A DNA stretch of 64,000 bases, taken from assembly GCA_030426385.1 (NCBI GenBank), contig JAUHYI010000009.1, positions 22,919 to 86,918 on the forward strand. The letters are read 5' to 3'. Positions 18,280-26,636 of this stretch are shown here, in pieces (positions within the stretch are counted from its first letter, which is position 1; every line of letters starts with the position of its first letter). The translations under genes were made by a program, and so were the position numbers. The notes under the pieces were generated by a model, which ran no database searches, was not told where the DNA came from, and worked only from the letters and a program-made list of their open reading frames with translations. This stretch comes from Phycisphaerae bacterium. Lineage in GTDB: Bacteria; Planctomycetota; Phycisphaerae; Phycisphaerales; Phycisphaeraceae.

Positions 18280-18387
18280 TTACATGCCGGTCATCCACAT
18301 GTGAAGGCACAGTGCGGTGAAAACAGCAATGGTCATTGCGGTGATGAGGGCTCGCGATGACGGGATAGCGCTGGTCAGTAGTTCCAT
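18280..18387 (-). CDS. 35-residue single-span membrane peptide
   Basis: An open frame of 36 codons starts at an ATG preceded at eight bases by AGGAGA, one of the clearest ribosome sites in the window. The product begins MELLTSAIPSSRALITAMTI and ends LCLHMWMTGM. One hydrophobic helix of about 20 residues with a short polar N-terminus suggests a small inner-membrane peptide. Its TAA is followed without a gap by the C-run repeat, as for eight larger genes, which supports it being a real gene. No family is recognised. Confidence 0.55.
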   Translation of the reverse strand: MELLTSAIPSSRALITAMTIAVFTALCLHMWMTGM

Positions 18388-18422
18388 GGTGTGTTCTCCT
18401 GGTCATGTTGATCGTGTGAATG

Positions 18423-18451
18423 ACGAGTTACGAGTTACGAATTACGAGTTA
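18423..18451. repeat. Heptamer tandem repeat ACGAGTT
   Basis: Four 7-base units occur: ACGAGTT, ACGAGTT, ACGAATT, ACGAGTT. The rest of the 354-base gap 18388-18741 has a (GTC)n stretch at about 18566-18580 and no gene. Confidence 0.8.
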
Positions 18452-18725
18452 GGATCGTGTGCTGTGCTGTGCTGGTCTGGGGACGTTGATTGGATGACGG
18501 ACACATGCCGCGATACGGGCGCGGACCGAATCGGTGGGTGTGGGTTGGTGGAATGAAGTTGGGTTGTCGTCGTCGTCGTCGGCTCACTTGTGGATAAGTG
18601 AGGGCTGATGAAACGTACGATTTAGCCGGTGGAAGAGGCAAATAAATGCGAAAAATATTTTTTAACCCAGTGGTGAACGGCCCGGTAGATTGTGGCAAGT
18701 CGTACAATCGTTACGATTGAACCGC

Positions 18726-18731
18726 TATACT
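18726..18731 (+). promoter_or_regulatory. Possible -10 box before STAS gene
   Basis: TATACT in the context CGCTATACTCAGG lies 10 bases before the ATG of the STAS gene, so a transcript from here would have almost no leader. No convincing -35 is seen at 17 bases. The same context (CGCTATACTCTGG) recurs at 63789. Confidence 0.35.
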
Positions 18732-18741
18732 CAGGATTGCC

Positions 18742-19086
18742 ATGGAAATTCAAACACGTTGGCTCGAACAGGATGTGTTGGTGATTCGCCCGGAAGGTCG
18801 CTTGGATGACCAGACGAGCGATTCGTTTTTTCATATGACCGAATCGCTGGTCGCTGGTGCGGATGCCAAGGTGATTATCGATTGTTCGGCGTTGACGTTT
18901 GTGTCGAGCCTGGGCTTGGCGACGATGATCCGATTTCATACCCGGCTCAAGCGTGAGCATGGCGAAGTGAAGTTGGCGGCATTGGGACAGTTTTTCCAAA
19001 AGCTGTTGGTGGTGGTGGGACTACATCGGGTTTTTGCTGCGTATGCCGATGTGGAAACAGCGCACCGGGCATTTATCAAATTGTGA
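18742..19086 (+). CDS. STAS-domain anti-sigma-factor antagonist
   Basis: The whole 114-aa protein is a single STAS domain, as in SpoIIAA/RsbV. It starts MEIQTRWLEQDVLVIRPEGR, with the phosphorylation region VIIDCSALTFVSSLGLATMI and the terminal helix VVGLHRVFAAYADVETA. Such proteins bind an anti-sigma kinase and are switched by Ser phosphorylation; the Ser-Ser of FVSSLGL is at the expected place. No kinase or phosphatase partner is adjacent. It probably heads a short plus-strand group with the lipoprotein and SGNH genes. Confidence 0.85.
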   Translation: MEIQTRWLEQDVLVIRPEGRLDDQTSDSFFHMTESLVAGADAKVIIDCSALTFVSSLGLATMIRFHTRLKREHGEVKLAALGQFFQKLLVVVGLHRVFAAYADVETAHRAFIKL

Positions 19087-19107
19087 ATTTTTAAGATAGG
19101 AACACAC

Positions 19108-19278
19108 ATGATGCATGTGAATAAGAAACGAAGCGGGTGGGTCGTCAGTCTGTTGATGGTGGTGGGGTTGATGCTGTGCTTGAGTGCATGTGCGAAAAAT
19201 CCGGACCCCTATGGCGATCGCACGTTGGAAACATCGAACCATACAGGACCACCACGCGGCGGCGGCCAGGCTCCTTGA
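19108..19278 (+). CDS. Small lipoprotein, 56 aa
   Basis: This short gene lies 21 bases after the STAS gene, with AGGA about eight bases before its ATG. After a basic start (MMHVNKKRSGW) comes a hydrophobic stretch ending in the lipobox LSAC, Cys near residue 28. A 28-residue polar tail with Pro/Gly-rich end (PPRGGGQAP) follows. Probably lipidated and membrane-anchored; no family recognised. A second ATG follows the first directly. Confidence 0.62.
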   Translation: MMHVNKKRSGWVVSLLMVVGLMLCLSACAKNPDPYGDRTLETSNHTGPPRGGGQAP

Positions 19279-19337
19279 TGGTGCGTATTCCAGATGATCA
19301 TGACGGAGGCGGTGGACAGGTTCGTTGGTATTGATGG

Positions 19338-19985
19338 ATGAAAAATATGATTGCTGACAACACGACGCTACTGTTTCAAGGGGATTCGATTACCAACGTC
19401 CATCGCATGCCAGAGGAAACGAATCTGGCGTTTCGATTGGGATCGGGTTATCCGCTGTTGATTGCAGCGCCTGTGTTACACGCACGGCCCAGGTGCGGCA
19501 TTACGTTTGAGAATCGCGGGGTATCGGGTAATACACTGCGAGAATTACACGAACGTTGGCAAGTGGATGCTTTGGATATTAAGCCTGATGTATTGAGTTT
19601 GCTGGTTGGGGTGAACGATGCGGTCTTGATGGCCAATGATGCGGCCGATTATTCGGCGCAAACGTATGACCGTTTGTATCGTGAATTGCTGGATCGATCG
19701 TTAGAGATCAATTCCGCGTTGGTGCTGATTATGATGGAGCCGTTTGTGTTGCCGGTGACCGATCGGACTCGGGCGTGGGAAGGGCATTGCTATCAATGCC
19801 AAACGATCGTACCGAAAATTGCGAAAGATTACGGCGCACTGTTTGTGCCGTTACAGGAACGGTTCAATGCGGCCTGTGATTTGGCACCTGCGGAGCATTG
19901 GCTTTATGACGGTGTTCATCCTGCGCCCGCGGGGCAATGGTTGATCGCTCAGGCATGGTTGGACGCGACCGGCGTGCTGGCTTGA
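19338..19985 (+). CDS. SGNH/GDSL-type esterase
   Basis: The 215-aa hydrolase of the SGNH superfamily has block I LLFQGDSITN (nucleophile Ser), the Gly block NRGVSGNTLREL, block III VGVNDAV (Asn) and block V YDGVHPAPAGQ with catalytic Asp and His. No signal peptide is visible, so it is likely cytoplasmic. This resembles rhamnogalacturonan-acetylesterase and lipase-like GDSL enzymes that deacylate sugars or lipids; the substrate is unknown. Confidence 0.87.
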   Translation: MKNMIADNTTLLFQGDSITNVHRMPEETNLAFRLGSGYPLLIAAPVLHARPRCGITFENRGVSGNTLRELHERWQVDALDIKPDVLSLLVGVNDAVLMANDAADYSAQTYDRLYRELLDRSLEINSALVLIMMEPFVLPVTDRTRAWEGHCYQCQTIVPKIAKDYGALFVPLQERFNAACDLAPAEHWLYDGVHPAPAGQWLIAQAWLDATGVLA

Positions 19986-20095
19986 AACGGGCCGATGGAC
20001 CAGTGATTTGGGTGGCGTTTATGGGTGTTTGCGTTTGTGTGTATGGGGGCGTCGTTTTTTATGTGGGTTAATTTATTGCGAAACGAGCGTCACTG

Positions 20096-20575
20096 ATGAT
20101 CAATACGAAACAAGTGGCTGATCGCCGAACCTTGCGTTTTGAAAACATGCATGAGATTTTGGCCGACGCCGAATCATTGGCCAGTCAGCCCTGTCACCTG
20201 TTGGGCAACTGGTCACTGGGGCAGATTTTTCATCACCTGTCGCTGCCGATGGTGTGTTGTGTGCAGGGTTTTGGTGACGCGAAATTGGCGTTGCCGATGC
20301 GCGTGGTGGGGCGTTTGATCAAGAAGCAATCGTTGGCCAAGGGGTTTCCCGCGGGAGTTCGTTTTCCTAAGCCGTTGGTTCCCGCGTTTACGCCCAAGCC
20401 TTGTTCAACGGAAGAAGGATTGGCCGCATTGCGTGAAGCGATAGCCTTGTTAAGCACGACGGATGTGCGGCATCCAAGTCCGTTGTTCGGGGCGATGACC
20501 GTTGCCGATTGGGAGCAAATGCATTTGCGACATGCAGAGCTGCACCTGAGTTTTGCGGTGCCCGAAGGCGAATGA
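20096..20575 (+). CDS. DUF1569 (DinB-like) protein
   Basis: The 159-aa protein matches the DUF1569 pattern. NWSLGQIFHHLSLPM is near residues 39-53, a mid-region GFPAGVRFPKPLVPAFTP follows, and the C-terminal HPSPLFGAMTVADWEQMHLRHAELHLSF carries further His ligands. The arrangement of three His sites on a four-helix bundle is that of DinB-like metal proteins. The enzymatic role is unknown. Confidence 0.8.
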   Translation: MINTKQVADRRTLRFENMHEILADAESLASQPCHLLGNWSLGQIFHHLSLPMVCCVQGFGDAKLALPMRVVGRLIKKQSLAKGFPAGVRFPKPLVPAFTPKPCSTEEGLAALREAIALLSTTDVRHPSPLFGAMTVADWEQMHLRHAELHLSFAVPEGE

Positions 20576-20824
20576 TTGGACGCATGGTTATCGGCCGCGC
20601 AGTAATGCGTCGTAGTGTCCATTGTGCGTGCGTTATGTCTGAAGGCCGTGGGTTGGGGTGAGGGTATGTAGTGGAGGTGGGTGTGCGGTGTGGGTGTGGT
20701 GTGTGTGGGGTGGGGGGGGTGGGGTCAAGCGGGTAATGGGTTTCGTCGATAGCGCTATGGGCGTTGGTTTTTTTTAACGCCCGTGATGTTGTGTTGCGAA
20801 TCTTTTATATGACGGAGCTTGACC

Positions 20825-21244
20825 ATGTCGTTGAATGTTGAAATGCTCGAATCGAGTTTTGCGTTGTTGGCTCCGCGTGCGGATGAATTGGCCGATCGTT
20901 TTTATGATCGGCTATTCCGTGAAAACCCGCAGTTGCGTGCGATGTTTCCGGAAGATATGTCGGGCCAAAAGAAAAAGCTGATCAGTGCCCTGGCGCTGGT
21001 GGTGGCCAACTTGCGTAAGGGTGACGTGCTGAACGAAGCGGTGGGTGCGCTGGGCGTTCGGCACATCGATTACGGGGTCAAACGCGAGCACTACCCAATC
21101 GTGGGACGCACGCTGTTGGCCTCGCTGGGCGAATTGGCGGGCGACCTGTGGACGCCTGAGCTTGAGGCCGCCTGGGCCGATGCCTATGGCGCGTTGCAAG
21201 CGATTATTTTTGAGGCATTGGACCGTCACAGCGCTGCGGCGTGA
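20825..21244 (+). CDS. Single-domain globin (flavohaemoglobin/VHb type)
   Basis: This 139-aa haem protein likely binds O2 or NO. It starts MSLNVEMLESSFALLAPRAD and continues with FYDRLFRENPQLRAMFPEDM, where Phe is the CD1 residue. The proximal-His region RHIDYGVKREHYPIVGRTLL matches flavohaemoglobin globin domains. No reductase domain is fused. GGAGC precedes the ATG at 20825. A G-rich stretch at about 20705-20724 lies in the upstream gap. Confidence 0.9.
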   Translation: MSLNVEMLESSFALLAPRADELADRFYDRLFRENPQLRAMFPEDMSGQKKKLISALALVVANLRKGDVLNEAVGALGVRHIDYGVKREHYPIVGRTLLASLGELAGDLWTPELEAAWADAYGALQAIIFEALDRHSAAA

Positions 21245-21281
21245 TGACACGTCAAAGCAAGCGCTGGGCCAGTGGGCATGC

Positions 21282-21324
21282 GGGGGAAACGTGGGGGGGA
21301 AAGTGGGGGGAAAAGTGGGGGGGC
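21282..21324 (-). repeat. C-run repeat array after the SYLF gene
   Basis: On the minus strand, TAA-G is followed by runs of C separated by ACTTTT, ACTTT and ACGTTT, ending in CCCCC and GC. This is a four-run copy of the stop-associated family. Confidence 0.85.
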
Positions 21325-21924
21325 TTACCAGGGTTCGTAGGTGAAGCGTTGTCCGCCGATGGATGCTTCGAACATGAGTCCTGATTGGCCGGTGGTGAAA
21401 ACCGCGACGCCTTCGGCATAGTCGGCATTGGCCGCGGCGCCATCCGCGGCCGCGACGGCCGAAGCCTGAGCGCTGAAGTGCATTTCGTTACGAGCGAAGC
21501 GATCGAGATCGATCGGCTTTTCGAGAAAGATAACTTCACTGTAAGCCTGGCCGCCGAGTTGCAGGCCGATGGTGACCTGTCGCAGTTGGCTGTAGCCGAT
21601 GGCTTTGCCTTTTTCGAAGACGACGCCGTGCCCGCCTGCGCCGCCGATGCCGACGGCCCCTTTGGTGACCTTGGGAAAGACGACATAGCCGTATGCGTTA
21701 TTGAAAAAACGGGCGAGGGTGGGGTCGGTTTCTTTGAATTCGGCGATGGCTTCTTTGGTGCGTTGGACCAGCGTGGACTCAGTGCCGCGATAGCTGCCTG
21801 TTTCTTTGTAGGCCGAGCAGCCGATCATCATAGTCATAGTCATGGTCATGGCGGTGGCTGCAGTCAGCAAAACGATGGCGACGGCAGAACGATTGAGTAA
21901 GGCGAAGCGAGTATGCGAGGTCAT
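21325..21924 (-). CDS. SYLF-domain (YSC84-like) lipid-binding lipoprotein
   Basis: This 199-aa protein has a signal sequence ending in MMIGCSAYKE, a probable lipobox. The SYLF/DUF500 domain follows: FFNNAYGYVVFPKVTKGAVGIG, GHGVVFEKGKAIGYSQLRQV and TIGLQLGGQAYSEVIFLE. Bacterial members are exported and of unknown function; eukaryotic members bind phosphoinositides. The hydrophobic part of the signal has an odd MTMTMTMM run. Confidence 0.87.
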   Translation of the reverse strand: MTSHTRFALLNRSAVAIVLLTAATAMTMTMTMMIGCSAYKETGSYRGTESTLVQRTKEAIAEFKETDPTLARFFNNAYGYVVFPKVTKGAVGIGGAGGHGVVFEKGKAIGYSQLRQVTIGLQLGGQAYSEVIFLEKPIDLDRFARNEMHFSAQASAVAAADGAAANADYAEGVAVFTTGQSGLMFEASIGGQRFTYEPW

Positions 21925-22178
21925 GGTTGAATCTCCTGATCGGGTTAACCAGAGTGTAACACGTCAGCGGCATGATGTGGCGTTCAACGGGTGAACAGGG
22001 AAATTTATGGAAGCAGATTTTTTATAAGGGTGCGGTTGGTTTTTGGGTGCTTGTGAATTGCTTGCGAGTCGCCGGTGGTATACCCCGGGTCGTTGACCTG
22101 AGGCTAAGTGTCGCGCTAAATGTTGCGCTAAATGTCGTGGTGTTTTGTGCTGACTCACGACCTGATTAATCAACAGGC

Positions 22179-24713
22179 TTATGAGTTGGGCGCGTTGGTT
22201 GATTTGGAGGAAGCCCGCGACGCGCTGGGGCGAATTTTTCGAGCTTTGATTTTAGTTTTGACGTTTTTATCTTTTGAATCTGTGGCCGACGTGCTGGATG
22301 TCGCTGCGGTGTTTGTGTTTGGGGTACTGTTGGTGTTCGATGATGCAGGGGAAGTCGTGGGTGGCGCTTTTTCGATCTTGTTGGCGCGGGCTTCGTCAGC
22401 GGCGGGGCCTTCGAGGGTTTCGAGGCTGTGGTCGTACATGGACACGAGCGAGAGCAACCACGCGAGGGTGGCTTCGGCGCCCTGGTTTTCATTGATGCCC
22501 TGAGCGCGTAGGCCGTCGGCACATCCGCCGGTGCTCGGGTCATAGAGCGGGAGTCGCAGATCGTTTTCGCCGAGGTACCAGTTGAGGCAGAGGAACGCGC
22601 GGTCGAGCCACTTGCGATCGGTGGTGACGCGGTGAGCTTCGAGACATGCATCAATCATGCAACTGGCCTCAAGCGGTGGCTGATCGAACCGAGCTTTGCC
22701 GTCGGGCGAACCGTGGGTGAGCCAACCGTGCGTGCCGATGGGTGCGAAATAGGTATTGCCGTTGGGGTCTTGTGATGTTTCGACCGACCACAACCATTCG
22801 AGCACACGCAGGGCGTAGTCGATCATTTCGTTATGGAACATCCATCGTCCGGACAGGAGCAGCGCGTGGGGCAGTCGAGCATTACCCCAGGTCAAAATCG
22901 GACTGAGCCACAGCCAATCGTCGGTGGCATTTTCTTCAAAGGCATGGAACAGTTGGGCAGCGAGTTGTTCGCGCAATCGTCGAACGGCACTGTCGCCGCT
23001 GAATCGTCGGAGGTAGCCGTGGATGCCGATGAGTCCGTAGGCCCAGGCGCTGGGACTGGCCAGGGTTTCCATAGCGGGCAAGCCTTGATGGAAGAGGTTT
23101 TGTGCCAGCGCGATGTGGCCGCGCGACTGGCTATGAGCGACAGCCATGCCCAATGCCCACAGCGCTCGGCCGTGGCAATCTTCGGATTCAATTTCTTCAT
23201 GCCAGACACGATCGAACGACAGGTGGTTGCGGAAGCGTCCGGTTTTGGGGTCCCATGCGTCGTCGAGGAAGCTGAGATAGCGTGTGGCCAATCGCGTGCA
23301 GCCGGTGCCCGAAGGCAGATGATCGCGTGCCATCATGACGGTGATCAGCGCGCGAGCATTGTCGTCCGTGCGATAGCCTTGCGTGCGATCAGGGACAGTG
23401 TATTTGGCATGTTTGAACACGCCGGTGTCGTCGGTGAGGACCATCAGGTGATCGAGTTTGATCTCGCTGAGTTCCTCGATGTGAGGAATTTTTTTCTGGT
23501 GATGATGCACGACGAACGATGGCTTGGGCGATTTTTCGCGTTCCTGTTGCACGTCAGCAAACAGATCAAGGTAGGACGCCCCTGAGGATGACCAGACGAG
23601 TTGGCGCGTGTAAGCGTAGGCTTTTTTACGCATCGCGTGGCGTTCGATTTCATTTTCAAACAGATGGTTGATGGAGTGCGAAAGCGTTTGCGAATCGCGA
23701 AACGGCACGCAGATGCCACGATTGCCGTCAAGCATTTCGGTGGCATAGTAATAAGGCGTCGAGATGACCGCCTTGCCCGCGCCCAGCGCGTAGGCGAGCG
23801 TGCCTGAGACGATCTGTCCCTCGCCGAGGTAAGGCGTGACATAGACATCAGCGCAGCCGAGGAACTCGCATAGTTCCTGGAGTTCGACGAACTTGTTGAT
23901 GAACATGACGTGGTCTTGCAGGTTTAATTCTGCCACGCGACGCTTGAGGCCGTTGCGATATTCTTCGCCTTGATGGGCGAGCACGCCGGGGTGGGTTGCA
24001 CCGAGAACCATGTAGACCGCATCGGGATATTTTTCGACAACCTCGGGCATGGCCTCGATCATGTACTCGATGCCCTTGCCGGGACTGAGCAGGCCGAAGG
24101 TGAGGATGACGCGACGTCCTTCGACGCCGAACTGATCTTTGTAATAGTTGGGATCAACAAAGGGGACATCGGGAATGCCGTGTCCGATGTGCGTGACCTT
24201 GTCGGGTCCGATGCCATAGACCTCCTGCATGAACTGTCGGCCGGTCTCGCTGAGGACGATCATGCGATCGGAGGCCTCGGCCAGTTTCAACATGGTTTTG
24301 TATTGGCCTTCGTCAGGCTCTTTCAAGACGGTGTGGAGTGTGGTGACGACGGGGGCTCGCAATCGTCGGATCAGGTCGAGCACATACACGCCATAGTCGC
24401 CACCAAAAATGCCGTACTCGTGTTGCAACGACACGACATCGACTTTGGACATGTTTAGAAAATCAGCGGCCAGTTTGTAGTCGGCAATGCGGGTTTCATT
24501 GATTTCAAATTTCACGTCCTGCGGATAGCGGTATCCCTCGGGACGATCATTCATGGCAACGGCCCAGACCTCCGTCTTGCCATCGGAAGCGGCGACGAGC
24601 GAGTCGACCGTGTCTTTGGAAAATGTGGCGATACCGCATCGGCGAGGTAGGTATGACCCGATGACTGCGACGCGTTTTAATGAATCCCAAGTGCGTGTTT
24701 TGCGTTTGCTCAT
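22179..24713 (-). CDS. GT4-type glycosyltransferase with C-terminal helical (alpha/alpha) domain
   Basis: In this 844-aa protein, residues 14-395 are a GT-B glycosyltransferase of group 1. They carry VIGSYLPRRCGIATFSKDT, HEYGIFGGDYG, a LTFGLLSPGKGIEYMIEA donor-site loop and the conserved YLGEGQIVSGTLAYALGAGKAVI. Residues about 430-790 resemble an alpha/alpha-toroid glycosidase-like domain (TDDNARALITVMMA, GRFRNHLSFDR, EDCHGRALWALGMA). The basic Lys/Ser tail is low-complexity. The combination is seen in enzymes handling storage or surface glycans. GH57 and murC genes lie within 4 kb, but no operon is evident. Confidence 0.85.
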   Translation of the reverse strand: MSKRKTRTWDSLKRVAVIGSYLPRRCGIATFSKDTVDSLVAASDGKTEVWAVAMNDRPEGYRYPQDVKFEINETRIADYKLAADFLNMSKVDVVSLQHEYGIFGGDYGVYVLDLIRRLRAPVVTTLHTVLKEPDEGQYKTMLKLAEASDRMIVLSETGRQFMQEVYGIGPDKVTHIGHGIPDVPFVDPNYYKDQFGVEGRRVILTFGLLSPGKGIEYMIEAMPEVVEKYPDAVYMVLGATHPGVLAHQGEEYRNGLKRRVAELNLQDHVMFINKFVELQELCEFLGCADVYVTPYLGEGQIVSGTLAYALGAGKAVISTPYYYATEMLDGNRGICVPFRDSQTLSHSINHLFENEIERHAMRKKAYAYTRQLVWSSSGASYLDLFADVQQEREKSPKPSFVVHHHQKKIPHIEELSEIKLDHLMVLTDDTGVFKHAKYTVPDRTQGYRTDDNARALITVMMARDHLPSGTGCTRLATRYLSFLDDAWDPKTGRFRNHLSFDRVWHEEIESEDCHGRALWALGMAVAHSQSRGHIALAQNLFHQGLPAMETLASPSAWAYGLIGIHGYLRRFSGDSAVRRLREQLAAQLFHAFEENATDDWLWLSPILTWGNARLPHALLLSGRWMFHNEMIDYALRVLEWLWSVETSQDPNGNTYFAPIGTHGWLTHGSPDGKARFDQPPLEASCMIDACLEAHRVTTDRKWLDRAFLCLNWYLGENDLRLPLYDPSTGGCADGLRAQGINENQGAEATLAWLLSLVSMYDHSLETLEGPAADEARANKIEKAPPTTSPASSNTNSTPNTNTAATSSTSATDSKDKNVKTKIKARKIRPSASRASSKSTNAPNS

Positions 24714-24859
24714 TGTCTGGTCCCTCGTGCGTGTTGGCCGGGGGTTTGGTTTTCCGGTTGATGGGTGTGGGTGCGAATCTAGAAATCGCCAGCCTGTTCG
24801 GGTTTTGTCCGAACGATGTCGATTTTAACCCATCAATCATACCGTTTTCCAGCGATGGC

Positions 24860-24973
24860 TGGGTGCTGGTTCATTTTAACGAGCCGCGACCGTCAGGGAG
24901 CGGGCCTAACCGATCGGATACCCGCTCCCTGACGGTCGCGGCTCGTTTGGAATTATCAACGTGGACCACTACC
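24860..24973. repeat. Palindromic repeat R2 (REP-like), copy 2
   Basis: Arms of 26-27 bases are identical to the 15.3-kb copy (GAGCCGCGACCGTCAGGGAG core) and enclose 16 different bases. The outer flanks CTGGTTCATTTT and GTGGACCACTACC are again related to those of copy 1. Nothing else is seen in the 316-base gap between the glycosyltransferase gene and murC. Confidence 0.9.
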
Positions 24974-25029
24974 GATTGGCTGACAATGGGTCACGATTGA
25001 CAGTAATAATGTGTATAAAACCGTGCGTG

Positions 25030-26511
25030 TTATTGGCGCGGGGGAAATGTGGGGGGGACGGGGGGCGTGGGGGGGGCGGGGGGTGAGAGAAAGTTTTGGG
25101 CGATGCGGTAGACGTCGCCTGCACCCATGGTGACGAGCAGGTCGCCATCACGCACGGTGCGCGTGAGGTGTTCAACGATGGCATCGAATGATTCGATATG
25201 GCGGGCGTCCTTGCCTGCGTGGCGGAGTTTGTTCACCAGGTCGTCACTGCTGACCGAGGCGCGTTCCTGTTCACTGTCGCGGACGAAATAAATGTCAGGC
25301 ACGATGATCAGGTCGGCATCACTGAAACTGGCAGCGAACTGATCGAGCAGGAAGCGCGTTCGGCTATGTTGATGCGGTTGGAAAACGCAGATGAGGCGTT
25401 TGGGTTGGTGATGTTGGCGCAGGGCGCGGAGGGTGGTGTCGATTTCGGTGGGGTGGTGGCCATAGTCGTCGACGATGGTGATACCGTCGCGTTGGCCGAT
25501 GGTTTGCATGCGTCGGTCGAGGCCCTGGAAAGATTCGAGGGCGCGGCTGATGTCGGGCCACGATGCGCCGAGTCGATGGGCAGTGACCGCGGCGACGGCG
25601 GCGTTGTAGGCCATGTGTTCGCCGGGGATGGGGTGGGTCCATGTGGCGGTAATTTCTGATTTCTGATTTCGAATTTCAGATTTGGAATCCAGAACGCGCA
25701 ATTGCCAATCGGCGTGGGGCGCGTAGCCGATGGTTTCGACGGGGCAGGTGAGGTTGGCGATGAGGTCAAGGCGGTGGGGCGATTCGTGTTGGATGAGCAG
25801 GCTGCCGTGCGCGGGAATTTTGCGGGCGAAGACCGCGAAGGCCTCGACGATTTCATCGATGGACGAATACATGTCGAGATGGTCCGCCTCGACATTGAGA
25901 ATGGTCGCGTGGGTGGGATGGAAATTGTGGAACGAGCGATCGTATTCGCAGGCCTCGGCGAGGAGGATGTCGGATTGGCCGACGCGATAGCCGCCGCCGA
26001 TCTGGTTGCAATTGGCCCCGACGATGAAATTCGGATCGAGGCCGGATTGGATGAGAATGTGAGCGAGCATGGAGGTGGTGGAAGATTTGCCGTGTGTGCC
26101 AGCGATGGCGACGCCGGTGCGACCGATCATGAGTTGGCCCAGCAGTTGGGCGTATTTCATGATGGGGATGTGGCGTTGTTGGGCGCGTTGGATTTCGGGA
26201 TGGTCGGGCTTGATCGCGGCGGAGACGACCATGAGATCAAGGTCAGCAGGCATGGCGTCGCCGGATTGATCGATGCCTGCGCCAATGCCCTCGGCGCGGA
26301 GCATGTCGAGCGTGGCCGATTCGGCACGATCGGTGCCCGAACAAGTGGCCCCGTGCATGTGCGACATGCGTGCCAGGCCGGACATGCCGCAGCCGCCGAT
26401 GCCGACGAAATGCAGGCGTTTACCAGTCAGTGCGAGCGGGGTCGGCGTGGGATTCGGTGGAGAGTCGGGCATGGTGATTGGGGCTGTTTTTTTGAAGGTG
26501 GTATCAGGCAT
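25030..26511 (-). CDS. murC: UDP-N-acetylmuramate--L-alanine ligase MurC
   Basis: This peptidoglycan precursor ligase adds L-Ala to UDP-MurNAc using ATP. Motifs are GKRLHFVGIGGCGMSGLA, GVAIAGTHGKSSTTSM (P-loop), CEYDRSFHNFHP with NVEADHLDMY, DDYGHHPTEI and FQPHQHSRT. Two segments look added. SKSEIRNQKSEI, near residues 275-288, is encoded by heptamer-like repeats. The last 17 residues (SPPAPPTPPVPPTFPP and a short end) are encoded by a C-run repeat. The start is uncertain: ATG 26511 or 26472. Confidence 0.94.
   Translation of the reverse strand: MPDTTFKKTAPITMPDSPPNPTPTPLALTGKRLHFVGIGGCGMSGLARMSHMHGATCSGTDRAESATLDMLRAEGIGAGIDQSGDAMPADLDLMVVSAAIKPDHPEIQRAQQRHIPIMKYAQLLGQLMIGRTGVAIAGTHGKSSTTSMLAHILIQSGLDPNFIVGANCNQIGGGYRVGQSDILLAEACEYDRSFHNFHPTHATILNVEADHLDMYSSIDEIVEAFAVFARKIPAHGSLLIQHESPHRLDLIANLTCPVETIGYAPHADWQLRVLDSKSEIRNQKSEITATWTHPIPGEHMAYNAAVAAVTAHRLGASWPDISRALESFQGLDRRMQTIGQRDGITIVDDYGHHPTEIDTTLRALRQHHQPKRLICVFQPHQHSRTRFLLDQFAASFSDADLIIVPDIYFVRDSEQERASVSSDDLVNKLRHAGKDARHIESFDAIVEHLTRTVRDGDLLVTMGAGDVYRIAQNFLSPPAPPTPPVPPTFPPRQ
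25038..25085 (-). repeat. C-run repeat forming the murC 3' end
   Basis: Five C runs on the murC sense strand encode Pro-Pro-x units and end ACATTTCCCCC-GCGC before the TAA. Unlike the other stop-associated copies it is inside the frame, as if the original stop had been lost. Confidence 0.8.
25651..25690. repeat. AAATCAG-type tandem repeat inside murC
   Basis: On the murC strand the region reads as degenerate AAATCAGA/AAATTCGA units of about 7-8 bases, encoding SEIRNQKSEI. It belongs with the other heptamer tandem repeats of the window. Confidence 0.65.
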
Positions 26512-26636
26512 GGCGACGCGCGTTAGTCGTGTCGATGGACATTCTATCGGACCTGATGCAGACATCGGCACAACAATTGGTAGCGTGTTGGTTTATTGTC
26601 CATACGACAGGGCAAAAGCGGTTACGATACACATCT

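Noticed and set aside
19278..19334. 18-codon frame overlapping the small lipoprotein stop (ATGA)
   Set aside because: Too short and Gly-rich, no SD of its own; cannot be supported as a gene.
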